In this document: piece by piece, positions 34,448 through 44,100 of the stretch | Numbering within the stretch: position 1 is the stretch's first letter | Layout: every line of letters starts with the position of its first letter | Origin: JAAZBV01 sp964499695 | Lineage (GTDB): Bacteria; Desulfobacterota; DSM-4660; Desulfatiglandales; HGW-15 | DNA length: 64,000 nt | Direction: 5' to 3' | NCBI GenBank assembly: GCA_964499695.1 | Contig: CAZCMD010000001.1 | Coordinates: 15,819-79,818, forward strand | Notes under the pieces: generated by a model | Databases searched by the model: none | Told to the model about the DNA's origin: nothing | The model's input: the letters and a program-made list of their open reading frames with translations, nothing else | Translations under genes and position numbers: made by a program

Positions 34448-36937
34448 TTAGCACAACTGGCTTTTGATTTTCTGAAAGATATTTTTTCCTGCAGAACTGT
34501 CATTTATATTGGCATGCCTATGATATGCTTTTTGCCTTGACCCATTATCACCATTATCGAACATGGCGAAAGCAAGATATTCAAGTAAAGCAGACTTGTC
34601 ATTTTCATATATAATTGATTCAAAATATTTTTTGCATTTCTGATAAACAATTTTATTCTTGATAATAAACTCATCATCTTTTTTAATTGTTAGATCAATA
34701 GTTTCTACTCCTGTATCCGGCGAATATTTAAACAAAAATGGATAATTTTCAGAGAAAATGTAAATAAACTGATTATCTGTCCAGGCAAGTTTGACTTTTC
34801 CTCCACCCCCCCTATTATCGAGTAAAGCTTTTGACAGATCCGTTACTGTTTGCAGCTTTCTGGAAATAGGATCAAAACGTAATACCACGTTATGATAATG
34901 CGGGAAAAGGAAGATTTCATTTTTATAAATAACTGGTGTTACGAACTGACTTAAGTTGCCCGAGTCTGCCAGAGGAGATGGTGGAAGAGGGACAGCAGCA
35001 TATGCTTTTCGTGTTTCTCTATTCCAGCATAGTAAAGAACCAGGACCCTTTGGAGTAATCCAATTGTTTTTGCCATCGAAACATATCCCTATAAAACCTA
35101 ATTCAGATTTTGAAATAAAAATGATTTCTGCGGATTTGGATTCCATATCCAATACAAGTAATCTCCCATGAGTTTGAAGCGTTGCAACAGTATATTTTCC
35201 ACATACATGTACTTGAGCAAAAAAGGGGATGGAATTTGAATCTATTTGCTTGTCTATACCCTCAATATTACTAAATTCACCTGTTGAGGAGTCATAACAA
35301 AGAATATCCGGATACAGCAAGCCAAAAAAGAAGATCATATTATTGTAAGTTGAACATTTGGAAAATTTCCAATTCAGACGGTATGATTTTATTTTGGTGA
35401 AAAAAGATTTGGGTAACTCAATGCTGGAAAATTCTCCAGTTGCTATTGAATATTTTGCAATCGACTTGGCAGACATAGGACAAAAATAGATATCGTCCTT
35501 TATTTTAACAGCAAAGCTGAATAGTCTTTTTTGATCAATATCTTCCCCAGGAAAGCTTCCCATATACTGCGGTTCCAGGGTTTTTTTATCAATCCTGAAC
35601 AACCCGTTAAAATGATAAGCTGATACCCAATAAGCCCCATCATAATCTATAAAGCATTCAAAGCAGGCAGTATATTTGTCCATATCATCAAGATGCTCTT
35701 GAATGGCATGGTTTTGAATCATGACCGGTTTTCCAGTTAGGCCATACATCATTAGTAAAGATCCCCCATCCCCATAATAGGCATCAGTCAATGCAATAGC
35801 TCTGTGGAGATCAGATGTATCATCATAAATGCCCCAGCCATCGTTTATGTAATTCGAAATGATTTGTTTATAGTCGTTTAGCAGTTGTGGCCGCATTGAC
35901 TTATATGTAGCCTCATTGAGAGGATGAGGGCGCCACCACAAGGCTACATCGTCTCGGTTTTTAAAGGTTTCAAGAACATGGCGCAGTTTATTCAGATACT
36001 GTTCGTTGCCCGCAAGCAACGAACCTATGCTTGTGTTGTAAAAGATAACCTTCCTGCCATTGATTATCTTATGCCATTCATCAGGAAGATTGCAGTCTTC
36101 TTTCTTTGTGTTAATGACTTTGTCGAATTTTGGTGAACCCAGTGCAACAAACTTATCCTTGGGATTTCCGAATTTATTTCCATAAGCTTTTTTAAAAGCA
36201 TGTATGTAAGTATTGCGTATTTTCTCGGATTGCACTATTACCGTGTGGGCATACACACATCCGGGAAGGGTGCAGAAATGATCCGGCAGAGGAGCATTTT
36301 CATCAACCACGAAATATGGGACATAAACAAGCATATCAGTAAGGTTACGCAACCGCTCAAAATAGAAATCGGGATGGACTGTAGTCACAAAATTATTTGC
36401 ATCATAGGGCGCGAAGGATACTATAACATCAGGGTGGCGGGCAGCAATGTCATACGACTCCCAATCTGTGCACTCAATGTTATTTGAATAGCAGTCCGAA
36501 CCTTCAAAGTGAGGTGTTCCTAATGAACCATCACTGTTCCTTTCAAACCAGGGAATTGGTATCCAGTAGGGATCACAGTTTGGATCATCTTTGGCTGCAA
36601 GATAAATGCTCTCTATACTATCACTCATGCTTGCATTATAAGATAAAAATGCTATTTCAATTCTGTCAGGTTTAAGTTCGTCCTTTATACAGTTTTCAAT
36701 TTTGAACAGATGCTTTATCAAGTCTTTGCTGTCAATTTCTCCGTTGTTTGCTTTGAATAATGCCTCATAGTAATCTTTCAAGAGCACTGCAGTTTGAGTT
36801 CCTTCACCTTTTATGCTTTCGATAAAATCATATATTGCCGATACAGCATCCTGACAATCAGCATACAAACCGGATGACTGTGCCTGTTTAGTTTTTTGAA
36901 GCAGATCTAAAATTTGCCGCTGTTGATACTTTCGCAT
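34448..36937 (-). CDS. glycerophosphotransferase-like protein fused to a beta-propeller
   Basis: 829 residues. Residues 1-90 are helical. Residues 90-435 look like the GT-B fold of the CDP-glycerol glycerophosphotransferase family: IAFLSYNASMSDSIESIY, VIVQSEKIRNTYIHAF, KFVALGSPKFDKVI, KVIFYNTSIGSLL, WWRPHPL, then ALTDAYYGDGGSLLMMYGLTGKPV. Residues 440-775 hold six or seven propeller-like repeats with pairs such as GLFRIDKKTLEPQYMG, SIAKYSIATGEFSSIEL, DILCYDSSTGEFSNIEG and VLRFDPISRKLQTV. I do not know this combination as a named family. It could transfer an alcohol phosphate, with the propeller binding substrate or a partner. Confidence 0.6.
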   Translation of the reverse strand: MRKYQQRQILDLLQKTKQAQSSGLYADCQDAVSAIYDFIESIKGEGTQTAVLLKDYYEALFKANNGEIDSKDLIKHLFKIENCIKDELKPDRIEIAFLSYNASMSDSIESIYLAAKDDPNCDPYWIPIPWFERNSDGSLGTPHFEGSDCYSNNIECTDWESYDIAARHPDVIVSFAPYDANNFVTTVHPDFYFERLRNLTDMLVYVPYFVVDENAPLPDHFCTLPGCVYAHTVIVQSEKIRNTYIHAFKKAYGNKFGNPKDKFVALGSPKFDKVINTKKEDCNLPDEWHKIINGRKVIFYNTSIGSLLAGNEQYLNKLRHVLETFKNRDDVALWWRPHPLNEATYKSMRPQLLNDYKQIISNYINDGWGIYDDTSDLHRAIALTDAYYGDGGSLLMMYGLTGKPVMIQNHAIQEHLDDMDKYTACFECFIDYDGAYWVSAYHFNGLFRIDKKTLEPQYMGSFPGEDIDQKRLFSFAVKIKDDIYFCPMSAKSIAKYSIATGEFSSIELPKSFFTKIKSYRLNWKFSKCSTYNNMIFFFGLLYPDILCYDSSTGEFSNIEGIDKQIDSNSIPFFAQVHVCGKYTVATLQTHGRLLVLDMESKSAEIIFISKSELGFIGICFDGKNNWITPKGPGSLLCWNRETRKAYAAVPLPPSPLADSGNLSQFVTPVIYKNEIFLFPHYHNVVLRFDPISRKLQTVTDLSKALLDNRGGGGKVKLAWTDNQFIYIFSENYPFLFKYSPDTGVETIDLTIKKDDEFIIKNKIVYQKCKKYFESIIYENDKSALLEYLAFAMFDNGDNGSRQKAYHRHANINDSSAGKNIFQKIKSQLC

Positions 36938-36981
36938 ATTTTGATTCTATCCATTTCTCATTTTAATCAGTCACGCTACTG

Positions 36982-38034
36982 CTAGCGATCCTGCCAGTCT
37001 GCAAGCATTCTTCGATACATATCACTTAACCCATACTTGTATATCCAACCCAATGCCTTTAACTTGTCAATATTAAGTCTGTAACCCGTCTCTGACGCGT
37101 AGCCGTATTTATGTGTATCAGTTGCTGCTTTTAAGACAACTTTGATATTTCCATCATAAACATCTTTCGCTATAATTTCCGCCATTTCCCGTATTGTTAC
37201 ACTGGCAGACGGGTTGGCTATGTTATAGGCCTCAATGTCCTTGCCCTTAATTAAAATTGTAAAAAGAGCCCTAACAGAATCTGAAATGTAGCAATAATTA
37301 CCGCGTGATTTACCTTCTGTATGAAGCTCGATATCTGAACCTGCCAGTACGCTCCTCGCAAATTGCCCGAATATCCGAGTGTCATCTCTCGGGGTTCCTG
37401 CGCCGAAAGTTTGTGCCAACCGGGCAATTTTTACAGGAAGTCCATATTGATTTGCCCATGCAGTACACAATGCCTCGCATAACCTCTTACTTTCAGGATA
37501 ACTGCTTCTAGGGTTTGAAAGGTCCAGGTAACCTAGATCACTTTCTGCTACTTCAGGAAGGTCTGTCTGGCCGTAAACCTCCATAGATGACAGGTACAGG
37601 AAACCGCTGCAGTAGTACTTGTGTGCCAGTTCCAGCATATTCCTTGTTCCATCGACAGATATCGAAATGACATCGGCAGGCCTTGCCACCATATCTGAGG
37701 ATTTTGTATTCGCTGCACAGTGGAAGATATAATCAATCCGGCTGGGGAATTTGCTTGTATTTAACGGTTTGCGAATATCGCCAATTACGGTTATTATGCC
37801 AAAATCTTTTTCGAGCCTGGCACATTTTTCTATGTCTCGACCATGGGCAATAATCAGTAGATTCAGGTTATATTTGGTATTTGCGGAAGCAAGGACATGA
37901 ACAAGCATTCCGCCTATAAGTCCGGTTGCCCCGGTCACCATGACCGTAGTGCCATAGAACTCATTCCAGGAGATGTTAGTATCGGACAATATTTCGTTTA
38001 TGTCTGCTTTAAGCGTTGGTCCGTTCAAACTCAT
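36982..38034 (-). CDS. NAD-dependent epimerase/dehydratase (extended SDR)
   Basis: 350 residues. VMVTGATGLIGGMLVHVL gives the NAD-binding loop, FHCAANTKSS the second motif, and SSMEVYG with YPESK the catalytic Ser/Tyr/Lys. The C-terminal substrate domain has ARLAQTFGAG and YNIANPSASVTI. It starts three bases after the cytidylyltransferase stop, so the two are coupled and probably make one activated sugar or alcohol, as TarI/TarJ-type pairs do in teichoic-acid-like pathways. The exact reaction (epimerisation, dehydration or reduction) is not determined. Confidence 0.82.
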   Translation of the reverse strand: MSLNGPTLKADINEILSDTNISWNEFYGTTVMVTGATGLIGGMLVHVLASANTKYNLNLLIIAHGRDIEKCARLEKDFGIITVIGDIRKPLNTSKFPSRIDYIFHCAANTKSSDMVARPADVISISVDGTRNMLELAHKYYCSGFLYLSSMEVYGQTDLPEVAESDLGYLDLSNPRSSYPESKRLCEALCTAWANQYGLPVKIARLAQTFGAGTPRDDTRIFGQFARSVLAGSDIELHTEGKSRGNYCYISDSVRALFTILIKGKDIEAYNIANPSASVTIREMAEIIAKDVYDGNIKVVLKAATDTHKYGYASETGYRLNIDKLKALGWIYKYGLSDMYRRMLADWQDR

Positions 38035-38037
38035 CTG

Positions 38038-38757
38038 CTAACCTAATATCTCAGCATTTTCTTCGGCATCATAAAGTGCTTTAAAAATATAAAAATCAGA
38101 GGGAAGGGTTACCTTTATATTATTGCTGCCACATTCTACTGTGTGGAGTTTAACGCCATAATGGAACATCATTGATGCTGTATCAATAAATGATGACTTT
38201 CCATCTGTTCTCGCTTTTTCATGATATTTCAGGATTTCATTAAAATAGAATGATTGGGGAGCTTTAGCAACTCTCATTGTTTCACGGTTGCCCATGTCGT
38301 CAATACAGCTTTTTTTATTGATATGAATAAACGTTTCATGTTCACGGGCAACTGTAACGCAGTTTCCGTATTGTTTTACCATCTCAATATTTTTTGAAAT
38401 AAGACTCTTATCAATAAAAGGTCTGACACCGTCATTTATCAATATAATGGAATCTCCTGTTGTTCCTGATTCTCTTAATGTGCACAAACCATTATATATG
38501 GACTGCTGGCTTGTATCACCCCCGGTTGTCAGCCATTTGACTTTTTCAATCTGCCAGCGCTTGATTTCCTTTTTCAGTTCTTTTTCCCATCCGGAAATGC
38601 ACACGACAGCAATTGAATCAATGTCGGGGTGCATTTCAAAACGCTCAAGTGTATATATCAATATTGGTTTGCCAGCATATTTTAAAAATTGCTTAGGTAA
38701 AGATTTGCTGCTCATACGTATGCCGGTGCCGCCTGCAAAAATAAGAGCAATGTTCAT
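38038..38757 (-). CDS. IspD/TarI-family cytidylyltransferase
   Basis: 239 residues. ALIFAGGTGIRMSSKSLPKQF is the CTP-binding signature of the IspD/TarI family; LINDGVRPFI and the later TVECGSNNIKVTLPSDFYI fit the family's DxxRPF and KxT.P.D motifs. The enzyme would transfer CMP from CTP to a phosphorylated alcohol or sugar alcohol (methylerythritol, ribitol or similar). Its pairing with an SDR, and the glycerophosphotransferase-like gene downstream, favour a TarI-like role in glycan synthesis over the isoprenoid enzyme. Confidence 0.82.
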   Translation of the reverse strand: MNIALIFAGGTGIRMSSKSLPKQFLKYAGKPILIYTLERFEMHPDIDSIAVVCISGWEKELKKEIKRWQIEKVKWLTTGGDTSQQSIYNGLCTLRESGTTGDSIILINDGVRPFIDKSLISKNIEMVKQYGNCVTVAREHETFIHINKKSCIDDMGNRETMRVAKAPQSFYFNEILKYHEKARTDGKSSFIDTASMMFHYGVKLHTVECGSNNIKVTLPSDFYIFKALYDAEENAEILG

Positions 38758-38866
38758 TTAGTTGGACCTCTCATTGTCTGATAGGTTATTGAACTCAAAA
38801 CAGATAATATTTACATCATTAAATTTATAATAACGAGTTAAAATTATATACCCTATATTATAATTA

Positions 38867-39940
38867 TTATAAAGCGTATAATATGGTGTCAACTGTCCAA
38901 TTTGTATAATGGCGGATAAAAAATTTGTAATCCATATTTAAATCTATAATATATTCGGGTATTTCTATTATATCTTCAGATTTGTGGTATATGCTTATCG
39001 CTAATTTGGGTTTAAAGCGTTTTATGGTCTTTTTTGCTCCCTTTAATGCCTCAAGCTCAGCGCCTTCAATATCCATCTTAATAAAAGTTACACCATCTTC
39101 TTCAACAATATCATCAAGAGCTACAACCGGAATCCGGGCATTTCCGGATTCCACGATACAAGAACCTCCTCCACCGTATGAATTAAAGTCTAAAGTGTCA
39201 TTACCATTCCACAAACCGGCCTCATATAATTTGACTTCACATGCGTTAAATTCATTAACTTGTTTTTGGCAAATCTCTATATTTTTTTTATCCGGCTCAA
39301 AGGCATATATCTTTTTAAGGGTTTTGCATTGCCGGGCCAATCGGTTACTGCTAGTAAAATCAAAACTCCCGGCATCAACAAAGATTTCATCGTTCACATA
39401 ATTTACCAAGCTCGGTTCAAAATATTGATCATTATGATTTGCCTGAAAATTTATCCAATCCAGACCATTAATTATATCTTCTTCATCTATGCCATGCCCG
39501 GTAAAGAACTCTATCAAGTCTCTGTGATATTGCTTCCAGACAGCCAGGATTATAATAGAGTTTTCGGAATATTTTGAAACAAGGGTTTGTGGGGATATTA
39601 CCGGTATTCCATTAACACTGCTTGCCTGTAAATCACCATTTACATCTGAAAAGCATTCTATTTTTGCATTTTTAAGCAGATTTTCTATGATCTGTCCAAC
39701 CTTGCCGGCGCCATAAATGATTATTCTTTTCCTGTTTTTTAATGACTCATCAATATAGTCGACAAATTGCCTGACTTTTTCATTTAAAAATAAAGATGGC
39801 ATCGAAGGTAAATTTTTTTTTACCATGTTTTCTATATGCACTATGTCATTGGTAATAGAATAGAGAAGCCGGTATACAAAAATATCTTTCGACTCCTTGT
39901 CTTCCAGCTCTCTATATATTTTTATTGCTGTTTTAATCAT
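38867..39940 (-). CDS. FkbM-family methyltransferase with N-terminal Rossmann-like domain
   Basis: 357 residues from the ATG at 39940, which overlaps the stop of the upstream glycosyltransferase gene by four bases (ATGA). Residues 60-165 contain RIIIYGAGKVGQIIENLL, the same type of module that ends the genes at 29.4 and 30.8 kb. Residues 180-357 are the FkbM domain: IFVDAGSFDFTSS, IYAFEPDKKN and FIKMDIEGAELEALKGA. It is predicted to O-methylate a sugar hydroxyl. The last 60 residues are closely similar to those of the FkbM protein at 52.4 kb. Confidence 0.82.
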   Translation of the reverse strand: MIKTAIKIYRELEDKESKDIFVYRLLYSITNDIVHIENMVKKNLPSMPSLFLNEKVRQFVDYIDESLKNRKRIIIYGAGKVGQIIENLLKNAKIECFSDVNGDLQASSVNGIPVISPQTLVSKYSENSIIILAVWKQYHRDLIEFFTGHGIDEEDIINGLDWINFQANHNDQYFEPSLVNYVNDEIFVDAGSFDFTSSNRLARQCKTLKKIYAFEPDKKNIEICQKQVNEFNACEVKLYEAGLWNGNDTLDFNSYGGGGSCIVESGNARIPVVALDDIVEEDGVTFIKMDIEGAELEALKGAKKTIKRFKPKLAISIYHKSEDIIEIPEYIIDLNMDYKFFIRHYTNWTVDTILYAL

Positions 39941-41148
39941 GATCGATTTAACAAAACTTTCCCGACACAATTTTTTCCACGAGTATAGTCATTCTGATTT
40001 ATTCCTGAGACAAGAAATGAATAAAGCCTGTCATTCAGTTTTATTATGTCGAATTCATCCTTTACTCTTGCCTCGGCATTTTTGCTTAAATCCATACGTA
40101 GATCCATATCAGAAGCTATTTTAAGCATGTTTTCGGCTATTGAATCGATATCTTTTTCAGGTGAAAGAAGCCCTGTTTTTTTATGAATTACAAGTTCAGG
40201 TATTCCTGAGTGATATGTGCTTACAACCGGAAGTCCTATAGCGTGTGCTTCGGTTAGTGCTACGGGCACACCCTCTGAATCGCCATTTTTTGCTACTACA
40301 CTGGTTAGAACAAATACATCAGCATTCTGCATCTCTTGAATCACTTCAGTCTTTGTTTTAGGGCCCAGAAATGTTACATGTTCTCCAATCCCTTCCTTTT
40401 TCACAATCTCCTGACACTCTTCATATAGTTCTCCTCCACCAATAATCCTGTATTCTGATTTAATTTTCTTATGGATTTTAGCAAAAGCCTTTAAAGAAAA
40501 TTCGATTCCCTTTTTCTCAACAAAGCGGCCTACGGTAAGAAATGTGATTTTATCTTTCATGAAAATACGATTTTTACATGAGAATCTTTCGAGGTCTATG
40601 CCATAACGGTGAATAATTACCTTGTCAGGGTTACATCCTCTTTTAACCAGTTCATTTTTCATAAAATGACTCGGAGTGGTTATTAGATCAGCCCTTTCAA
40701 ATAAATAATTATAGCAGTTATCACCTTTTTCTAAGAAATATCTGGATGCATCATAGCCATGAAACGAAACCAAAATAAATGTGTTACATAATCGAAAAAG
40801 TGGCTCAAACATATTAAAAATTTCACCGAAATGAACATGAAAAGCGCTAATATCATTTAAATTGTTAATTTTATTAATATCTATAAAAGAACAAAGCCAT
40901 GCGTCAGGATCGTTTTTTATTTTTTCTGGCGGAGCTTTTATAAATTTTGTTTTTTTCAGCAAATCATATGTCTCGATTTCTTCATGAATGGTTTTCGTCC
41001 TGGTGGTATAAGTAGACCAGTTTTCTATATCAAATCCCCTGTCAATCAAGCCGGTCATCTGGTCTAATATAAAAGTAGCAGATACTGCAGGAAACTCCCC
41101 CTGCATAATCATAATTTTCTTTTTATTTTGAATCGGTTTATTAATCAT
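39937..41148 (-). CDS. family 4 glycosyltransferase
   Basis: 403 residues, GT-B fold. The N-terminal domain has QGEFPAVSATFILDQM and HVHFGEIFN. The C-terminal donor domain has FLTVGRFVEKKGIEFSLKAF, YRIIGGGELYEEC, ADVFVLTSVVA and the EX7E region EGVPVALTEAHAIGLPVVST. It resembles colanic-acid-type (WcaL-like) transferases. The ATG lies two bases from the stop of the four-domain gene upstream and its own stop overlaps the FkbM start, so all three are one transcript. Confidence 0.88.
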   Translation of the reverse strand: MINKPIQNKKKIMIMQGEFPAVSATFILDQMTGLIDRGFDIENWSTYTTRTKTIHEEIETYDLLKKTKFIKAPPEKIKNDPDAWLCSFIDINKINNLNDISAFHVHFGEIFNMFEPLFRLCNTFILVSFHGYDASRYFLEKGDNCYNYLFERADLITTPSHFMKNELVKRGCNPDKVIIHRYGIDLERFSCKNRIFMKDKITFLTVGRFVEKKGIEFSLKAFAKIHKKIKSEYRIIGGGELYEECQEIVKKEGIGEHVTFLGPKTKTEVIQEMQNADVFVLTSVVAKNGDSEGVPVALTEAHAIGLPVVSTYHSGIPELVIHKKTGLLSPEKDIDSIAENMLKIASDMDLRMDLSKNAEARVKDEFDIIKLNDRLYSFLVSGINQNDYTRGKNCVGKVLLNRS

Positions 41149-41150
41149 TT

Positions 41151-44100
41151 CTATCTCGCTTTTTTTGATAGATATTGGTTCTTGAAGGCTGTCCCTGAAA
41201 ATCCGGCTGTCATTATCTGGTCTTGAAAAGCCTGCGGAGTGTAATCACTTTGAAGCAAATGGTTATAAAAGGTAAACAAATCTTTTGTGAAAAAGTCTGT
41301 CTGTTCCTTGTTCAATCCACTCCTCTTTACCCAAAGACCTATCATTTGAGCGAGGCTAGCATTCCATCCGCCCAATGCATTTATCGATATATCGGTAAAG
41401 TCTGCTGCCTTCAAATGTCTTTCCAGGGAGAAAGGAGTGTAACGGTATTCATCGTGGGGGGCATCATGCAAAGGCCAAAGAAACGGGACTGTAAAAAACA
41501 ACAATCCGCCCGGTTTGAGTACCCTGTTTATTTCTTTTAAGACCGACTCGATATCCGGCAGGTGTTCGAATAATTCGGTAGCCATAACAGTATCGACAGT
41601 ATTGTCATCGAGCGGGATCTTTCTGCCATCCCAGAACATATCAGGCTTGCCGTTTTGCTGGTAGGTTGGGTTTTCGATATCCAGGCCGATATATTTTTCA
41701 ACCTTGCTGTTGGATAAAATATATTGTTTATAGGGCATTTCACCGCAACCGAGATCAAGCAAAGTGCCTTTAAAAATGTTAAGCTTTTCATCAATGGATT
41801 TTTTTATTGAAGATCTCATATAATATAGATCCATGTTTTCCGGTGTAAGGGGGATGTTGATAAAATTATTTTGACGTGTAGAGTTAGATAAATTCTCCGA
41901 AATTCTTTTTTCTACCCAATTAATTGCTACTTTCGTTCTTTTGAGATTCTTATATTTATCGTTTATCTCTATCAATGACTGTTGAGCTTCCAGTACGCCG
42001 AGTAATGATAGTTTAAGAATAGCCCTTGCACATTCGAGTTCAACAAGATCACCTTTCTCAAGAAATTTCTCATATCTATTGATAGCACTATCCATCAAGC
42101 TTAGTTTTTCTTGAGCAGAAAGGCTCGAAATAATATTGTGCCTAATCTTAGAATATGGAATTTTCTTTTTAAGTATAAAAACCACGGAGTTGTTAGGTAC
42201 ATAAATAATAGGTTCGAAATATTCTGAGAAAAATTCCATTGTGATTGCCAACCAAGGGCATGTCGGATGAATAAAATCCTGTTGAATGATAATTGAATGA
42301 TTAGGTATCAAATTCGGAAAAAACTCACGTACAATAAAGTCATTTATCTCCCAAGACTTGGAAACGTCAATAAACAGCAATTCAATTGCTGTTTTATCCC
42401 AGGGGAAAGAGGTTATGTCCCCTTCATGAATATCCAAAATGTTTTTAATCTCAAATGTGTTCTGATCAAAGATTGATCTTATAGAATCTCCTGGTGAGTA
42501 GTCTCCATATTTTTTCAGATACTTATCAGATTGATGCTTATCAGCTATAAATAAATCATATGAATGAATAACTTTAAATTTTGATTCATTGATTTTGTTC
42601 TCCGATACCCCCATAGCCAGTGAAAGCGTAGAGCCACCTAAAAAACATCCGGCATCAATAATAGCGCCAACACCTTTCCAATATTCTTTACCAAGCATAT
42701 AAAGGAGTTGACGTTCCTCAACTGATAACATTGTTGTAATCAACTTAATTTTCTCCGGAAGTATAATCCTACGCCAATCAGAACTTATACCATCTAACGC
42801 TGCCGGATATTCATGTTTTTTCTTGTTTTTAAAAGAAGTTTTTTTATGCAATGGTATCCTTTTATCTTCTCGTGCAATACCATTATCAGTGATTTTAATT
42901 TGTGGTAGATTCATTGAATCTGATGCTGGGATCTTTATCTCACTTTTAATGGATGTTCTCAGGACCATTTTTTTAATGAAATCAGCCCATCTGTCAGCAC
43001 ATACTTTAATCGTGTATTCCTTTTCAACTGTTTTACGCGCGGCTTTTGATAGTCTTCGCCAGAGACCTTTTTCATTTTGTAATCTTACTATAGTATTAAG
43101 GAAGTCTTCTTCACGATTGTCAACAAGCAGACCGTTCTCGTCGTGTTTAATAATTTCAGTTGCACCACTCTTGGTTTTTGTGCAGACAGGTACCAATCCG
43201 CATCCCATGGCTTCCATTAATGAAATAGACATACCTTCATAGTCTGACAGCAAAACAAATACATGGTTCTGAAGCAATGCGGGAAAGATTTCATCAACTG
43301 CCAACAATCCACCATATCTAAGCCTGTTACCAAATTGCGCAGTATTTATAGCCTCAATAGCATTTCCCTGCTCCCTGTCCTCGCCATAAAGAGTTGCACT
43401 GGTGCCGGGGATTTTATCAAGTACCTTCTTTAATGATTCTATAACATCGAAGATTCTCTTTTGACGCTGTATTAATCTCCCGGTATATACAAGATTTAAT
43501 TCTCTGCCCGGTTTATCGACTGTTTTATCCGGCAGACTAATACCATAAGGACATTTAAGCATTTCTACATCGGGGACATTTTGAGCTTCTACAAGACCTT
43601 TAATATATTCGGATACACATACAATTCCGGACAGGCGATAATCCATATCTCCTGAAACAAAATATTCAATCAGCTCATGATGAAAATTATCATCCGAGTG
43701 CAAAATGCCGACTGTCGGGATGCCTGCTTCTTTTATCCACCGTGACGCAAAATATGCGGGCACACTTAAATTGGGGACAAAAAGATCCGGCGGATCAGGT
43801 TTTAAGATATTTAATAATTGCAGAATATTCTGCTCAGTATATTGCTGTCGAGGCACAACGATGCAGGGTATGCCGTTCCGTTGGAGATTACGGAGAACCG
43901 TACATTCAGAATCTGCATTCATTAAGAAAATTACTTCCGGTTTTATCCCGCGAGCAGCCAATTCCGGTAAAATGCGCTGAAGCCAGATATTAGGGCCATT
44001 GATCTGATTCGGCCCATATGCTACGAACGTAACCTTTAACGGGGCTTTATGATTAACCTCTATTTGAGCTTTTTTATCAGCAAAGTATTCAGGTATTAAG

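Noticed and set aside
38038..38757. Isoprenoid-pathway ispD
   Set aside because: The fold fits, but coupling to an SDR inside a glycan island favours a TarI-like enzyme; no other isoprenoid gene is near.
42823..43242. 139-codon open frame on the plus strand
   Set aside because: Antisense to the four-domain glycan enzyme, low-complexity Ser/Leu composition.
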